Shown in pieces: positions 48,035 to 57,414 of a stretch of DNA of 64,000 bases. The notes under the pieces are model-generated. The model was not told the origin of the DNA. It made no database searches and was given only the letters and a program-made list of their open reading frames with translations. The position numbers were made by a program, and so were the translations under genes. Location of the stretch: positions 248,001 to 312,000 of the forward strand of contig NZ_AZEA01000001.1 of assembly GCF_001435575.1 (NCBI RefSeq), read 5' to 3'. This stretch comes from Lentilactobacillus sunkii DSM 19904 (lineage in GTDB: Bacteria > Bacillota > Bacilli > Lactobacillales > Lactobacillaceae). How positions within the stretch are numbered: the stretch's first letter is position 1; each line of letters starts with the position of its first letter.

Positions 48035-49984
48035 TTGATAATCTTACAAGCACAAGATCTAACGAAACGGTTCAACGGCGAAAATATCTTTTCAAAAGTA
48101 AATTTGGCCATTCAAGAAAAAAGTCGTGTTGCCCTAGTCGGCCGGAATGGTGCCGGCAAATCGACCCTGGTCAAAATGATAATCGGTGAGCAGTCTATCG
48201 ATGGCGGCCAAATCAGCACCAAGAAAAATTTGACAATCGGTTATCTCGCCCAGGACACCGGCCTTGATTCCGAAAAATCAATTTATGCAGAAATGGCATC
48301 GGTTTTTGCAGGGCTCAAGCAGCAGGAAGCCAAGCTTCATGAACTTGAAGAACAAATGGGCTCACAAGATCTGGATCCAAATTCTGAGCAATATGAAACA
48401 ATTTCATCACAATACGATAATATTCGCGCCGACTTCGAGCAGCACAACGGTTATGGGTATGACGCTGAAATTCGTGGTGTCCTCCATGGGTTTGGCTTTG
48501 AAGAAACCGACTATAATCGGCCCATCAATGAGTTGTCAGGTGGACAAAAGACTCAATTGGCTCTCGCAAAACTTCTGCTTGAAAAACCTGAGTTGTTGAT
48601 TTTGGACGAACCGACCAATCACTTGGATGTTGAGACCATTACCTGGCTTGAAGGCTATATTCAAAACTATAGCGGTGCCCTGTTAATCATTTCTCATGAT
48701 CGATATTTCCTTGACCGGATTGTCAATGAAGTTTACGAAATGTCTCAGGGAACACTTCACCATTTCACCGGAAATTATACTGATTACACCAAGAAAAAAG
48801 ATCAGATGGTTGAACAGGAATGGAAAGAATACGAAAAACAACAGGCAAAAATCGAAAAGCTGCAGACCTTTGTTGATAAAAACATTGTCCGGGCGTCGAC
48901 AACTAAGCAGGCCCAAGCCAGACGAAAGCAACTGGAGAAAATGGACAAGCTTGGAAAGCCAACCGGAGATGCGAAATCGGCCAGATTCTCCTTTTCACCC
49001 AAATCCAAAAGCGGCAATAACGTTTTGAACGTCACAGACGCTGCCGTAGGCTACACATCAGTTCTTTCAGAACCCGTCAATTTGGATGTCAAACGACATC
49101 AGGCAATTGCAATCGTTGGCCCAAACGGTGTGGGGAAATCAACTCTTCTTAAAAGCATTCTGGGAATTATTCCCTTCTTAAAAGGAAAAGCCCAGTTCGG
49201 CACAGGTGTAGATACCGGATACTATGACCAGGAACAAGCGTCACTTCATGAATCAAAAACCGTCTTAGGTGAACTGTGGGATGACCACCCTACAACACCC
49301 GAGGGCGACATTAGAAGCATCCTGGGCAGTTTCTTATTTTCCGGAGACGACGTCGCAAAGATGGTTCATGATTTATCCGGTGGCGAAAAAGCCCGACTGC
49401 TGTTAACAAAACTAGCGATGCAACACAATAATTTCTTAATTTTGGATGAGCCGACCAATCATTTGGATATCGACAGCAGAGAAGTGCTGGAAAAAGCATT
49501 AAACCAGTTCGACGGTACAATCCTCTTCGTTTCTCATGACCGGTATTTCATCAATAAAATTGCGACTGCGGTAGTTGAATTGTCTCGCCAAGGGACAACC
49601 CTTTATCTCGGCAATTATGATTACTATGTCGATAAAAAAGACGAACAGATCGCTATCAAGGAACATGAGGCTGAAAAAAAGGCTGCCGGCCAGCCTAAAC
49701 CTGAAGCGACTGTGACAACAGACAAAAAGAACTACGAACTAAATAAACAAACCCAAAAAGAGCATCGGAAGTTAGCCCGCGAAGTCTCAGCGTTGGAGAC
49801 TCAGTTAGATAAGTTGACCAAGTCAAAAGATAGCATTGAAACTGAAATGACGAATCCGGATGTGTTTAATGATCTGGGCAAGCTCCAAGACTTACAGAAA
49901 CAGCTTGATGAAACAAACACACAAATCAAAGCGACGGAATCCGACTGGGAAGAAAAAAGTCTGAAGCTCGAGGATATGGACTAA
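48035..49984 (+). CDS. ABC-F family ribosome-associated ATPase (YdiF-like)
   Basis: A 649-residue soluble protein with two ABC domains: Walker A GRNGAGKSTLVK near residue 37 and GPNGVGKSTLLK near 355; signatures LSGGQKTQLALAKLL and LSGGEKARLLLTKLA; Walker B LILDEPTNHLD twice. The roughly 80-residue linker is basic, and a coiled coil fills the C-terminus (ELNKQTQKEHRKLAREVSALE in part). ABC-F proteins act at the ribosomal E site. The start is TTG at 48035 with AAAGGTGG 8 nt upstream; a GTG at 48023 lies inside that site. An extended -10 (TGCTAAAAT, about 47987-47995) may be its promoter. Confidence 0.9.
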   Translation: MIILQAQDLTKRFNGENIFSKVNLAIQEKSRVALVGRNGAGKSTLVKMIIGEQSIDGGQISTKKNLTIGYLAQDTGLDSEKSIYAEMASVFAGLKQQEAKLHELEEQMGSQDLDPNSEQYETISSQYDNIRADFEQHNGYGYDAEIRGVLHGFGFEETDYNRPINELSGGQKTQLALAKLLLEKPELLILDEPTNHLDVETITWLEGYIQNYSGALLIISHDRYFLDRIVNEVYEMSQGTLHHFTGNYTDYTKKKDQMVEQEWKEYEKQQAKIEKLQTFVDKNIVRASTTKQAQARRKQLEKMDKLGKPTGDAKSARFSFSPKSKSGNNVLNVTDAAVGYTSVLSEPVNLDVKRHQAIAIVGPNGVGKSTLLKSILGIIPFLKGKAQFGTGVDTGYYDQEQASLHESKTVLGELWDDHPTTPEGDIRSILGSFLFSGDDVAKMVHDLSGGEKARLLLTKLAMQHNNFLILDEPTNHLDIDSREVLEKALNQFDGTILFVSHDRYFINKIATAVVELSRQGTTLYLGNYDYYVDKKDEQIAIKEHEAEKKAAGQPKPEATVTTDKKNYELNKQTQKEHRKLAREVSALETQLDKLTKSKDSIETEMTNPDVFNDLGKLQDLQKQLDETNTQIKATESDWEEKSLKLEDMD

Positions 49985-49985
49985 A

Positions 49986-50025
49986 AAACAAAGGATGAAA
50001 GCAAATGCTTTCATCCTTTGTTTTT
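49986..50025. terminator. Terminator between the ABC-F gene and tsaD
   Basis: AAACAAAGGATGAAAGC and its complement around AAAT, ending in TTTTTG; it sits between convergent genes. Confidence 0.88.
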
Positions 50026-50037
50026 GTTATATACAAG

Positions 50038-51069
50038 CTATTTTATTTCGTCAGCCAACCAATCGAATTCCAGGCCGGGATCTGCATTTAATGTGGCATC
50101 TGCACGAGCTCCATGTCGATAAAGCATTTCACCGGCAGCACCGATCATTGCGGCATTATCGCCACATAGTGAAAGTGGCACCAATTCCAACTTGGTATCC
50201 TTAAACGCTGCCAAGTTCTTTGTCAGTCGCTCACGGAGCCCTTTGTTGGCGGCCACTCCACCAGCTAAAATTAATTGCTTCACTGGAAATTCTTTGAGCG
50301 CTCGGTCCGTCTTATCCGCTAGAACATCGACAACTGCCTGCTGAAAACTCGCAGCCAGATCTTCACGGCTTAGCGTTTCATTGATCTGATCAGCGTGATG
50401 AACGGTATTGATAAAAGCGCTCTTCAAGCCACTAAAGCTAAAGTCAAAATTGTCATCGGAATCCATGGCACGCGGAAATTTGAATGTATCCTGTCCTTTA
50501 TGCGCCAACTCATCGACGGGTTTGCCGGCAGGATAGTTGATTCCCAGTACCCTGCCAATTTTGTCGTAAGCTTCCCCGGCTGCATCATCCCGCGTTTCAC
50601 CAATAATCTCAAATTTATTTTCTTCCGGCATGTACACCAATTCAGTATGGCCACCAGAAACGACCAATGCCATCGCTGGAAATTCGATCGGCTCCACCAA
50701 CCTGGCAGCATAAATATGCCCCGCCAGATGATTGACTGGTACCAATGGCAGATGATGGGCCCAGGCAACCGCCTTTGCAGCAGTAACGCCAATTAACAGT
50801 GCCCCAACCAATCCCGGACCATACGTTACCGCAACAGAAGTCAGGTCATCATATGTAACGTCAGCCTCTTTGAGAGCATCATTAATACATCCTGTGATCT
50901 GCTCGATATGGTGACGACTTGCAACCTCGGGTACAACGCCACCAAATCGTTGATGGCTCTTGATTTGGGTTGCGACAATATTTGAAAGAATCTGATTTCC
51001 ATTTTCAATCACAGCGACAGAAGTTTCATCACAACTGGTTTCAAATGAAAGAACTAAATCTCTGGCCAC
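50038..51069 (-). CDS. tsaD: tRNA threonylcarbamoyladenosine transferase TsaD
   Basis: Transfers the threonylcarbamoyl group to A37 of tRNAs reading ANN codons, with TsaB. About 343 residues. It has [16 protein letters not shown], the metal-binding [36 protein letters not shown], and [12 protein letters not shown] choose the GTG at 51069 ([10 protein letters not shown]) because GGTGA lies 5 nt upstream; a GTG at 51078 is the alternative. It follows rimI and tsaB on the same strand. Confidence 0.95.
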   Translation of the reverse strand: MARDLVLSFETSCDETSVAVIENGNQILSNIVATQIKSHQRFGGVVPEVASRHHIEQITGCINDALKEADVTYDDLTSVAVTYGPGLVGALLIGVTAAKAVAWAHHLPLVPVNHLAGHIYAARLVEPIEFPAMALVVSGGHTELVYMPEENKFEIIGETRDDAAGEAYDKIGRVLGINYPAGKPVDELAHKGQDTFKFPRAMDSDDNFDFSFSGLKSAFINTVHHADQINETLSREDLAASFQQAVVDVLADKTDRALKEFPVKQLILAGGVAANKGLRERLTKNLAAFKDTKLELVPLSLCGDNAAMIGAAGEMLYRHGARADATLNADPGLEFDWLADEIK

Positions 51070-51097
51070 TAACTTCACCCTATCTTTCTTATTAAAT

Positions 51098-51679
51098 CTA
51101 ACCGATTTTTGTAATGTCCAAAACCATGTTCAACGCATCTTCGCGATCATTAAAATAATAATCTTTTTTTATGCCGTTATCGACAAAGCCAATGTCACGA
51201 TAGAGTTTTTGGGCCCGCGTGTTGCTCAAGCGAACCTCCAACGTTACTTTATCATATTCCAACTGGCGGGCTTTCTTGATGATTGTTGTAACCAGAAAGT
51301 AGCCCAACCCGTGGTTTTGAAAGTTGGGAGCAACGGCAACGTTTGTAATATGACAGTCTTTTGTATGATTATTGAGAGAACAGCCAATAAAAGCGACCAG
51401 CCAATCATTTCGGCGCAATACTAAATAAAGCCGGTCGGATTTGCGCATCAGCTCGGTTCGAAACGCCCGGTCGTCCCATGGTGTCTGACCACCATAAACC
51501 GCTCTTTCAATCCCTAATATTTCCGGAATATCAGGAATCATCGCTTTAGCTAAAAAATACTCGGTATCATTAATTTGAACGTCGTGGTTTTTGATATCCA
51601 GATATCTTTCCCGAAGCTGAACTTCTTTGTTATAAAATTGCTGGTTAAACCATTTTTTAAACTTTTTCAACATAATCAT
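51098..51679 (-). CDS. rimI: Ribosomal-protein-alanine acetyltransferase-like GNAT (RimI)
   Basis: A 193-residue GNAT protein. The acetyl-CoA motif is seen in [20 protein letters not shown], then [20 protein letters not shown]. Before the core there are about 45 extra residues, basic at first ([19 protein letters not shown]), unlike the usual 150-residue RimI. The ATG at 51679 has GAGG 6 nt upstream. It overlaps the tsaB stop by 23 nt. The tsaB-rimI-tsaD order matches Bacillus ydiC-ydiD-ydiE. Confidence 0.9.
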   Translation of the reverse strand: MIMLKKFKKWFNQQFYNKEVQLRERYLDIKNHDVQINDTEYFLAKAMIPDIPEILGIERAVYGGQTPWDDRAFRTELMRKSDRLYLVLRRNDWLVAFIGCSLNNHTKDCHITNVAVAPNFQNHGLGYFLVTTIIKKARQLEYDKVTLEVRLSNTRAQKLYRDIGFVDNGIKKDYYFNDREDALNMVLDITKIG

Positions 51680-52379
51680 GCGTATCCTCATTAGGATGTA
51701 ATTTTTTCCAATCCGCCTCTGCTTTTGTTAAGCGCAGATAGCGTGGCACGACAGCATCAACGTCTTTGATTGGTGCCTGAGTTAAGCCATACTGGCCCAA
51801 CTTGGCAGCACTTGGAATGCCATCGAGTGAATCCCCAACAACCAATTGACTGTGCAAAGCTGTTCTCATATCTTTTTCAAAAGAATCCGTATCCCCAATT
51901 ATCACAATCTGCTCGCCATAATTGTGAATCAGTTCCAACCAATTTGAAAGATTGATATGCTGATCTGCAATCACCGTTTCGATTGAGCCGTGGTTCCAAC
52001 GATATAAACCTGTGAACATATTTTGATTTCGACCGTCAAAAATTGGGTTGATTAAAGCATCCTCTTTTTGAATATTCAATGCCAGATTTAATAAGCTGGA
52101 AACGGTCACAAGTTCAATTCCAAGAGTGCTCGCAATAGTTTTGGCTGCCGTGACCGCCATTCGGATTCCGGTATAGGAACCGGGGCCATCCGCAACCACA
52201 ACTCTGTCCAGATCAGTTGGCAGCAAATCGGATTTCTGCACCAAATCTTCAATGACCGGCATCAAAAATTCGGCATGCTTACGATGCGTTGTGAGTGTTG
52301 TTTGAGCTAGTAAGTTGTCATTATCCATCACCGCAACAGAAAGTGGCTTGTTCGACGTATCAATTGCTAGTATTTTCAT
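51657..52379 (-). CDS. tsaB: tRNA threonylcarbamoyladenosine biosynthesis protein TsaB
   Basis: A 240-residue ASKHA-fold partner of TsaD. It begins MKILAIDTSNKPLSVAVMD and carries VADGPGSYTGIRMAVTAAK near residue 65, the family hallmark. It lacks the metal-binding histidines of TsaD, as expected. It starts 2 nt after the thioesterase stop, which suggests co-transcription. Confidence 0.95.
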   Translation of the reverse strand: MKILAIDTSNKPLSVAVMDNDNLLAQTTLTTHRKHAEFLMPVIEDLVQKSDLLPTDLDRVVVADGPGSYTGIRMAVTAAKTIASTLGIELVTVSSLLNLALNIQKEDALINPIFDGRNQNMFTGLYRWNHGSIETVIADQHINLSNWLELIHNYGEQIVIIGDTDSFEKDMRTALHSQLVVGDSLDGIPSAAKLGQYGLTQAPIKDVDAVVPRYLRLTKAEADWKKLHPNEDTHDYVEKV

Positions 52380-52381
52380 TA

Positions 52382-53161
52382 TTAATCTTGACCCTCTGCT
52401 TTATTTTCTTTCCAAACAATGGTTGCGCTCGCTGAAAGAACGTCACTTGACTTAATTTCATGCACAGTTTTAATTTTATCATTATCTGAAGAATCGACAA
52501 CTACTGAACTTGTAACTCTGTTACCATACTTAACTTCGTTTTCAAAACGAATATCGATATTCGTTGGTTCATGGGTGTCAAGAAAGTCCATTGGCAGCGA
52601 ATCCAGCATCCATTCAGGATATCTGGAATTGTTGACATGACCGTTGAAATCAATATCACTCCATCGTACCTGATACTCTTTAGAAGTCATTTGATCTTCG
52701 GGTTCAATCCGACCAGGCCTTGGGAGTCTTGGTACCCGACGAACTTTTTCCGATTGATAAGGCGTAATCACATCATCATCAATGGCGGTGATTTTACGAG
52801 TCTTTTCATTCATCAAAACCCAGATACTCTCAACTTTTACCAGTTCATTTCCATCCTGATCATGAAGCCAAAATTCGCGGAATGCGAAGTAACGATTATA
52901 GGAAGTCCCCCTCGTCGTCATTTTTACCACAGAGTCTTTTCGTGGCAACTCCGTAATATGAATTGAATAAGACGTCACAACCCAGCCAATCCCATATTTA
53001 TCAATTAAATACAGTTGATCAACTCCGAGTTTCTCGTTTTGATGCTCAGAGGCAAGAATCAATATATTGATCAACATGGGAATTGAAATCCGATTATTAA
53101 CATTACATTCATAAAACGGGATTGTATGAAGTTCACTATAACGATGAGCTGGCATGGACAT
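52382..53161 (-). CDS. Acyl-[acyl-carrier-protein] thioesterase
   Basis: A 259-residue double-hotdog protein of the bacterial acyl-ACP thioesterase family. The first fold contains GVDQLYLIDKYGIGWVVTSY and WVLMNEKTRKI; the second contains YQVRWSDIDFNGHVNNSRYPEW, whose Asp and His/Asn fit the active site (DxNxHxN-like). It would release free fatty acids from ACP and so tune chain length. AAGGAAGTA precedes the ATG. It is inserted between rsmI and tsaB. Confidence 0.9.
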   Translation of the reverse strand: MSMPAHRYSELHTIPFYECNVNNRISIPMLINILILASEHQNEKLGVDQLYLIDKYGIGWVVTSYSIHITELPRKDSVVKMTTRGTSYNRYFAFREFWLHDQDGNELVKVESIWVLMNEKTRKITAIDDDVITPYQSEKVRRVPRLPRPGRIEPEDQMTSKEYQVRWSDIDFNGHVNNSRYPEWMLDSLPMDFLDTHEPTNIDIRFENEVKYGNRVTSSVVVDSSDNDKIKTVHEIKSSDVLSASATIVWKENKAEGQD

Positions 53162-53170
53162 TACTTCCTT

Positions 53171-54046
53171 CTATTTGATGTCGTGGTACTGATTATAAAT
53201 GACCTGTTTCTTTAACTTGTGGTCTTTGGCCACCTTCTTAATAGCTTCGTTAACACTGAGTCCATTTTCAATATAAAAGTCAACCTGCTGGTCAATTGTT
53301 AAACCCTCCAGCGGATCCTCTGCATCAACATCTGGCTTATCATTGCCTGACACTATAATAACAAACTCTCCCCGGATTTCAGTCGAATTGGCCCATTCAT
53401 CCAATTGAGCAAGTGATCCGCGGATGAACTCCTCATGCTTTTTAGTCAGTTCACGGCACAATGCCCCCTGGCGTTCATCACCAAGTTGGGTCTTCAAATT
53501 CTTTAAAGTCTTTTTGAGCCGATGCGGTGCTTCATAAAAAATCATTGTTTCAGGCTTATTTCTCAATTCATCAATTTCTTCCCGTTGTTCTTTTGGCTTG
53601 CGGGACAAAAATCCATAAAAGTAAAACGGCTGTGGGGAAAGCCCAGATGCAATTAAAGCAGTTATCCCAGCATTGGCTCCCGGCAATGGAATGACGTTTA
53701 TGTGTTGTTTGATGCAGGCCACAACCAGTTCATGCCCCGGATCACTAATAGACGGCATCCCCGCATCACTGACCTGCGCAATGGTGAGTCCCTGCTTTAA
53801 TTTACTGATTAGTTCTGGAATCCTCTCTGCAGTATTGTGCTCGTGAAAACTAATCTGCTTGGTTTCAATCTCAAAATGATTTAGCAGCTTTTGTGTGTTA
53901 CGGGTATCTTCAGCCGCAATCAAATCCGACGACTGAAGAATCTTGACTGCCCGATATGTCATGTCATCCAAATTACCAATTGGTGTCGGCACTAGATACA
54001 GACTGCCATATTGAGTTAATGTATCAAAACTTTTTTGAGTTTCCAA
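53171..54046 (-). CDS. rsmI: 16S rRNA (cytidine(1402)-2'-O)-methyltransferase
   Basis: A 291-residue SAM-dependent tetrapyrrole-methylase-fold enzyme that methylates C1402 near the ribosomal P site. Motifs are LYLVPTPIGNLDDMTYRA, AAEDTRNTQKLL, VSDAGMPSISDPGHELV and PLPGANAGITALIASGL. The start is TTG at 54046, with AAGGGG 6 nt upstream. It follows yabA as in Bacillus (yabA-yabC). Confidence 0.96.
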   Translation of the reverse strand: METQKSFDTLTQYGSLYLVPTPIGNLDDMTYRAVKILQSSDLIAAEDTRNTQKLLNHFEIETKQISFHEHNTAERIPELISKLKQGLTIAQVSDAGMPSISDPGHELVVACIKQHINVIPLPGANAGITALIASGLSPQPFYFYGFLSRKPKEQREEIDELRNKPETMIFYEAPHRLKKTLKNLKTQLGDERQGALCRELTKKHEEFIRGSLAQLDEWANSTEIRGEFVIIVSGNDKPDVDAEDPLEGLTIDQQVDFYIENGLSVNEAIKKVAKDHKLKKQVIYNQYHDIK

Positions 54047-54056
54047 TGTTTACCCC

Positions 54057-54389
54057 TTAGTCCCGTTTACCATAGATGATGTCTGTACAGAAAATACAAT
54101 CTTCTCCATTTTCCCGTCGTTTGCCATAATATGAACTGCAAACATGGAAGCCTTCGTTATACAGCTTTTCCAAATTCTTTCTTGATTTGGAAAGCCGTGG
54201 GGAATTATTATCCATCTTTTCAGTAATCTCGTTAATGCGATCACGTAAATGTTGATTTTCAATTTCCAACTCAGCATTCTTTTCCATCAAACCAATTAAG
54301 GATTCGTGAAGGTGAGAAAAGTTGGCGGCATTGGCACTTAGCTGAGTATCCATTTCTTTAAGTTCATCGTACAAGTTTTGACTGTCCAC
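54057..54389 (-). CDS. yabA: Replication initiation control protein YabA
   Basis: A 110-residue protein with an N-terminal coiled coil (NLYDELKEMDTQLSANAANF, then LMEKNAELEIENQHLRDRI) and a C-terminal zinc site (GFHVCSSYYG and CIFC). YabA tethers DnaA to the clamp DnaN and limits re-initiation. The start is GTG at 54389 with AAAGGGTGA 7 nt upstream. It lies between holB and rsmI; the ricT/yaaT gene found here in Bacillus is missing. Confidence 0.93.
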   Translation of the reverse strand: MDSQNLYDELKEMDTQLSANAANFSHLHESLIGLMEKNAELEIENQHLRDRINEITEKMDNNSPRLSKSRKNLEKLYNEGFHVCSSYYGKRRENGEDCIFCTDIIYGKRD

Positions 54390-54411
54390 GATTTTATCAC
54401 CCTTTAATAAA

Positions 54412-55422
54412 CTACGATTTTCCGATTTCAAGTATCTTTAATGTTAGGGATTCAATGATGTTTTGAAAGTTAACATTAACTGCCATTCGGCTGTTCATAT
54501 TCAGCAGTTCATCCAGCATTTTAAGTATCTGAGCATTGCTCCATTCTGAAGCAGCCTGGTTGGTCTGTTCAAGAACTGCAGGATATTTAACCTGATCCTC
54601 AGCCAGGGTGCCATACTTGGTTTGCAAAACATCATCAAATAAACTGAGCATCATCGAAATCACAATCCGCTGACGCTCTTTGGTGTTAATAAGTGGCATT
54701 AGCGACATCTGAATAAATGGCATCGCCATGGGATTCCCCTTCACTAAGTAAGAAAACCACTTTTCGAGCATTTGTTGAGTTGAAGCAAACCAATCGTCTT
54801 TCAGCCAATCTCTGATTTGATCCAAACTATTGGTAATCGAAATCATCAAATTGACTTCACTGGGCTTCACACCACTGGACTGCAATTCTTTAACCATTAA
54901 CTTTTTGCTGATGCTTGGAAATTCCACAACTTGAGTCCTTGAAATAATCGTTGGTAATACCAAATTGCGATTCTTACTGATTAAAAAACTGACCACATTG
55001 CCAGTTGGTTCCTCAATAAACTTTAATAAGCCGTTGGCAGCCCCAGTCGTCATCTTTTCAGCTTCGGAAATGATGAAGACCTTTTTTGATCCTTCAACCG
55101 CACTCTTTGTGAATTCACTCTTAACGTGTCGGATCTGGTCAACTTTGATACTTTGCCCATCCGGTTTGGTAATCACAACATCTGGATGGTCGTAATTCAT
55201 GATTCTAACGCATTCGTGACATTTGCCGCACGGCACGCCATTTTGCACATTAGTACAAAAAAGCCGCATGGCAACTCCCATTGCGACTGAAAATTGACCA
55301 GCCCCATCTTCCCCAGTAAACAAGTATGCATGTGATAACTCGTTATTTTTAACCAAATTCATAAACTGGGCAAAAATCGTTGGTTGTTTAGTTTGAGCAA
55401 CGTTAACAATATCGTGTTCCAT
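54412..55422 (-). CDS. holB: DNA polymerase III subunit delta'
   Basis: Clamp-loader subunit, 336 residues. It has the AAA+ fold, with a degraded P-loop (GEDGAGQFS, lysine replaced) as usual for delta', and a zinc site CTNVQNGVPCGKCHEC. KVFIISEAEKMTTGAANGLLKFIEEP is the Walker B/sensor region (shown here in part: KVFIISEAEKMT). AAGGGAACGTT precedes the ATG. It partners DnaX, also encoded in this window, and lies 11 nt after darA. Confidence 0.94.
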   Translation of the reverse strand: MEHDIVNVAQTKQPTIFAQFMNLVKNNELSHAYLFTGEDGAGQFSVAMGVAMRLFCTNVQNGVPCGKCHECVRIMNYDHPDVVITKPDGQSIKVDQIRHVKSEFTKSAVEGSKKVFIISEAEKMTTGAANGLLKFIEEPTGNVVSFLISKNRNLVLPTIISRTQVVEFPSISKKLMVKELQSSGVKPSEVNLMISITNSLDQIRDWLKDDWFASTQQMLEKWFSYLVKGNPMAMPFIQMSLMPLINTKERQRIVISMMLSLFDDVLQTKYGTLAEDQVKYPAVLEQTNQAASEWSNAQILKMLDELLNMNSRMAVNVNFQNIIESLTLKILEIGKS

Positions 55423-55433
55423 AACGTTCCCTT

Positions 55434-55760
55434 CTAGAACTGCTTAAAATCTTCAATTGGCAAAATCATGACCGTTGCACCGCCGACCTGAACTTCAATT
55501 GGAAAGGTATGCTCAGCAGTGTCCCCATTTAGGCTGACTGGGGGCGTCATAAATTGCTGACGGGCTGAACAGGTTTCCTTGATCAGCTTTAGTGTCAAAT
55601 CAACTTTGGAATCATCGACCGCGACCAAATAGGTTGTATTCCCTGCCCGCAAGAAACTACCGGTCGTTGAAAACCGAGTGGCAATAATATCATGGGCAAC
55701 GAAAACCGATCGCAGCTTATTAGCATCTTTATCTTGGACAATTGCAATGACTAATTTCAT
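55434..55760 (-). CDS. darA: Cyclic-di-AMP receptor DarA (PstA/YaaQ)
   Basis: A 108-residue PII-like protein. It begins MKLVIAIVQDKDANKL and has the ligand-binding loops FSTTGSFLRAGNTTYLV and GGATVMIL. In Bacillus, Listeria and Staphylococcus this family binds cyclic-di-AMP; its downstream target is not settled. It overlaps tmk by 4 nt, the same tmk-yaaQ-holB order as in Bacillus. Not to be confused with the phosphate permease gene pstA in this window. Confidence 0.93.
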   Translation of the reverse strand: MKLVIAIVQDKDANKLRSVFVAHDIIATRFSTTGSFLRAGNTTYLVAVDDSKVDLTLKLIKETCSARQQFMTPPVSLNGDTAEHTFPIEVQVGGATVMILPIEDFKQF

Positions 55761-56413
55761 AATGAACGCTCCTTAAAATACTCAGGTGCAATCTCGTGGA
55801 TAATCTTAATTGTATCATTAACAACGCCATCAATTGGCTGAGTCGCATCAATACTTATAAATCGGTCAGGATTATCGTCCCGAATTTTCATATATCCTTG
55901 ATGCACGCGTTTGTGAAACGCCGTGGTTTCAACATCTAAACGATCAATCTTACTTTTATCACGATGCTCGGCAATCCGGTCCAAGCCAACTTCGACCGGA
56001 ATATCAAAGTAGATTGTTTTAAATGGTAACAGCTTTTCAGTCGCAAACTCATTCATTCTTGCAACCTGATCCATCCCGATTTCTCGGCCGGATCCTTGAT
56101 ATGCCACGGAACTGTCAACATATCGATCACAAAGAACCAACTTATTTTGTTGAAGGGCGGGCAAAATTGTTTCAACCAAGTGCTGTCGTCGAGCTGCGGC
56201 ATACAGTAATGCCTCCGTCCGATAATCCATTTCGGTATTCTTACGATCAAGAATGACTTTCCGAATCTCTTCAGAAATCTTATTACCGCCGGGTTCTCTG
56301 GTTATCAATAGTCTGTCACCAATTTCTTCATTAAACACGGTGATTACCCGATTCATAACAGATGTTTTACCAGCGCCGTCAGGACCTTCAAAGCTTATAA
56401 ACTTACCGTTCAA
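55757..56413 (-). CDS. tmk: Thymidylate kinase
   Basis: Phosphorylates dTMP to dTDP. The 218-residue product has the P-loop FEGPDGAGKTSVM at residues 8-20, the DR motif in LCDRYVDSSVAYQGSGREI, and the lid region ARRQ. TTG start at 56413 with GAGGG 7 nt upstream. First of tmk-darA-holB-yabA-rsmI, likely from its own promoter. Confidence 0.96.
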   Translation of the reverse strand: MNGKFISFEGPDGAGKTSVMNRVITVFNEEIGDRLLITREPGGNKISEEIRKVILDRKNTEMDYRTEALLYAAARRQHLVETILPALQQNKLVLCDRYVDSSVAYQGSGREIGMDQVARMNEFATEKLLPFKTIYFDIPVEVGLDRIAEHRDKSKIDRLDVETTAFHKRVHQGYMKIRDDNPDRFISIDATQPIDGVVNDTIKIIHEIAPEYFKERSL

Positions 56414-56443
56414 AACAATTCCCTCGCTTTTGAATTTAAATTA

Positions 56444-56472
56444 ATTGTACTTTATGTTCATTGGACTGTCTA
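56444..56472 (-). promoter_or_regulatory. Promoter of tmk
   Basis: Minus strand TAGACA (56472-56467), 17 nt, TACAAT (56449-56444). Confidence 0.65.
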
Positions 56473-56502
56473 ACCATTAGAGCCAGTCTCGTTACTTGGA
56501 GA

Positions 56503-56769
56503 TCATTCAAAATTATCGTGATCATAGCTGATAACTGAAGGCTGAATTTGATAATTCTTAATTTTCCGAATTCTGGCTTCTTTATATATGAAGAAATATT
56601 TTCGACGGGCTAACGCAGTCTCCTGCTCCATTTCCATATCACTGTCAGCAACAGCTTCCTGAGTTTGAGCGGCATGATCCCATTCTTCTTTTAAATGATT
56701 GATTAATTCCAACAAACGATCATCATATTCCTGTTTAACATCTGGGTGTCTCAATCGGTTAAAAAACAT
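56503..56769 (-). CDS. YaaL family protein (DUF2508)
   Basis: An 88-residue, highly charged helical protein. It starts MFFNRLRHPDVKQEYDDRLL and has YFFIYKEARIRKIKNYQIQPS at the C-terminal side (in part). It matches the small YaaL family that follows recR in Bacillus. Function unknown. AGGGGGAGAG precedes the ATG. It lies 23 nt after recR in the dnaX-ybaB-recR-yaaL series. Confidence 0.85.
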   Translation of the reverse strand: MFFNRLRHPDVKQEYDDRLLELINHLKEEWDHAAQTQEAVADSDMEMEQETALARRKYFFIYKEARIRKIKNYQIQPSVISYDHDNFE

Positions 56770-56792
56770 GTGAGCTCTCCCCCTTTTAAAAA

Positions 56793-57392
56793 TTAAATTT
56801 CGGTTCTTCCTTGAACAGCCTTGAATAAAGTAACTTCATCGGCATATTCGATATCGGAACCAACCGATAAGCCATGTGCCAGCCGAGTCACTTTGATGCC
56901 GGCAGGTTTGATCAATTTGCTTAAATACATAGCTGTTGCCTCGCCTTCAGGAGTGGCGTTTGTGGCAACAATGACTTCTTTAACTGTTTTATTTTTCTGA
57001 AGTCGTTTGATTAAGGAACTAATATTAAGATCTTCAGGGCCTTTTCCTTCAATTGGCGAAAGTACACCATGAAGAACATGGTATAAGCCATGATATTCCT
57101 GGACTTTTTCCATCACCATAACATCTTTAGGTTCTTCAACAACCAAAATTGTGGATTGGTCACGACTCTTATCACGACAGATCTCACATGGGTCTTCATC
57201 CGTTAAATTCCCGCAGATTGAACAATAATGAAGATCATTTTTCGTCGCAATCAGTGCCTTCGAGAATTCCTTCACATCATCTTCGTTCATATCAACGGTA
57301 TAAAAAGCCAGCCGGGTTGCGGTTTTACTACCAACGCCCGGTAATTTCATGTAACTGTCAATTAATTTTGCGATTGCTTCAGGATATTGCAT
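56793..57392 (-). CDS. recR: Recombination protein RecR
   Basis: A 199-residue ring-forming protein that loads RecA with RecO. It shows the helix-hairpin-helix [15 protein letters not shown], a zinc site [16 protein letters not shown], and the Toprim domain ([14 protein letters not shown] to [15 protein letters not shown]). The C-terminus has LARGL-like [19 protein letters not shown]. It follows ybaB after 22 nt. Confidence 0.97.
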   Translation of the reverse strand: MQYPEAIAKLIDSYMKLPGVGSKTATRLAFYTVDMNEDDVKEFSKALIATKNDLHYCSICGNLTDEDPCEICRDKSRDQSTILVVEEPKDVMVMEKVQEYHGLYHVLHGVLSPIEGKGPEDLNISSLIKRLQKNKTVKEVIVATNATPEGEATAMYLSKLIKPAGIKVTRLAHGLSVGSDIEYADEVTLFKAVQGRTEI

Positions 57393-57414
57393 ATTTTCCC
57401 CTTTTTAACGCTGA

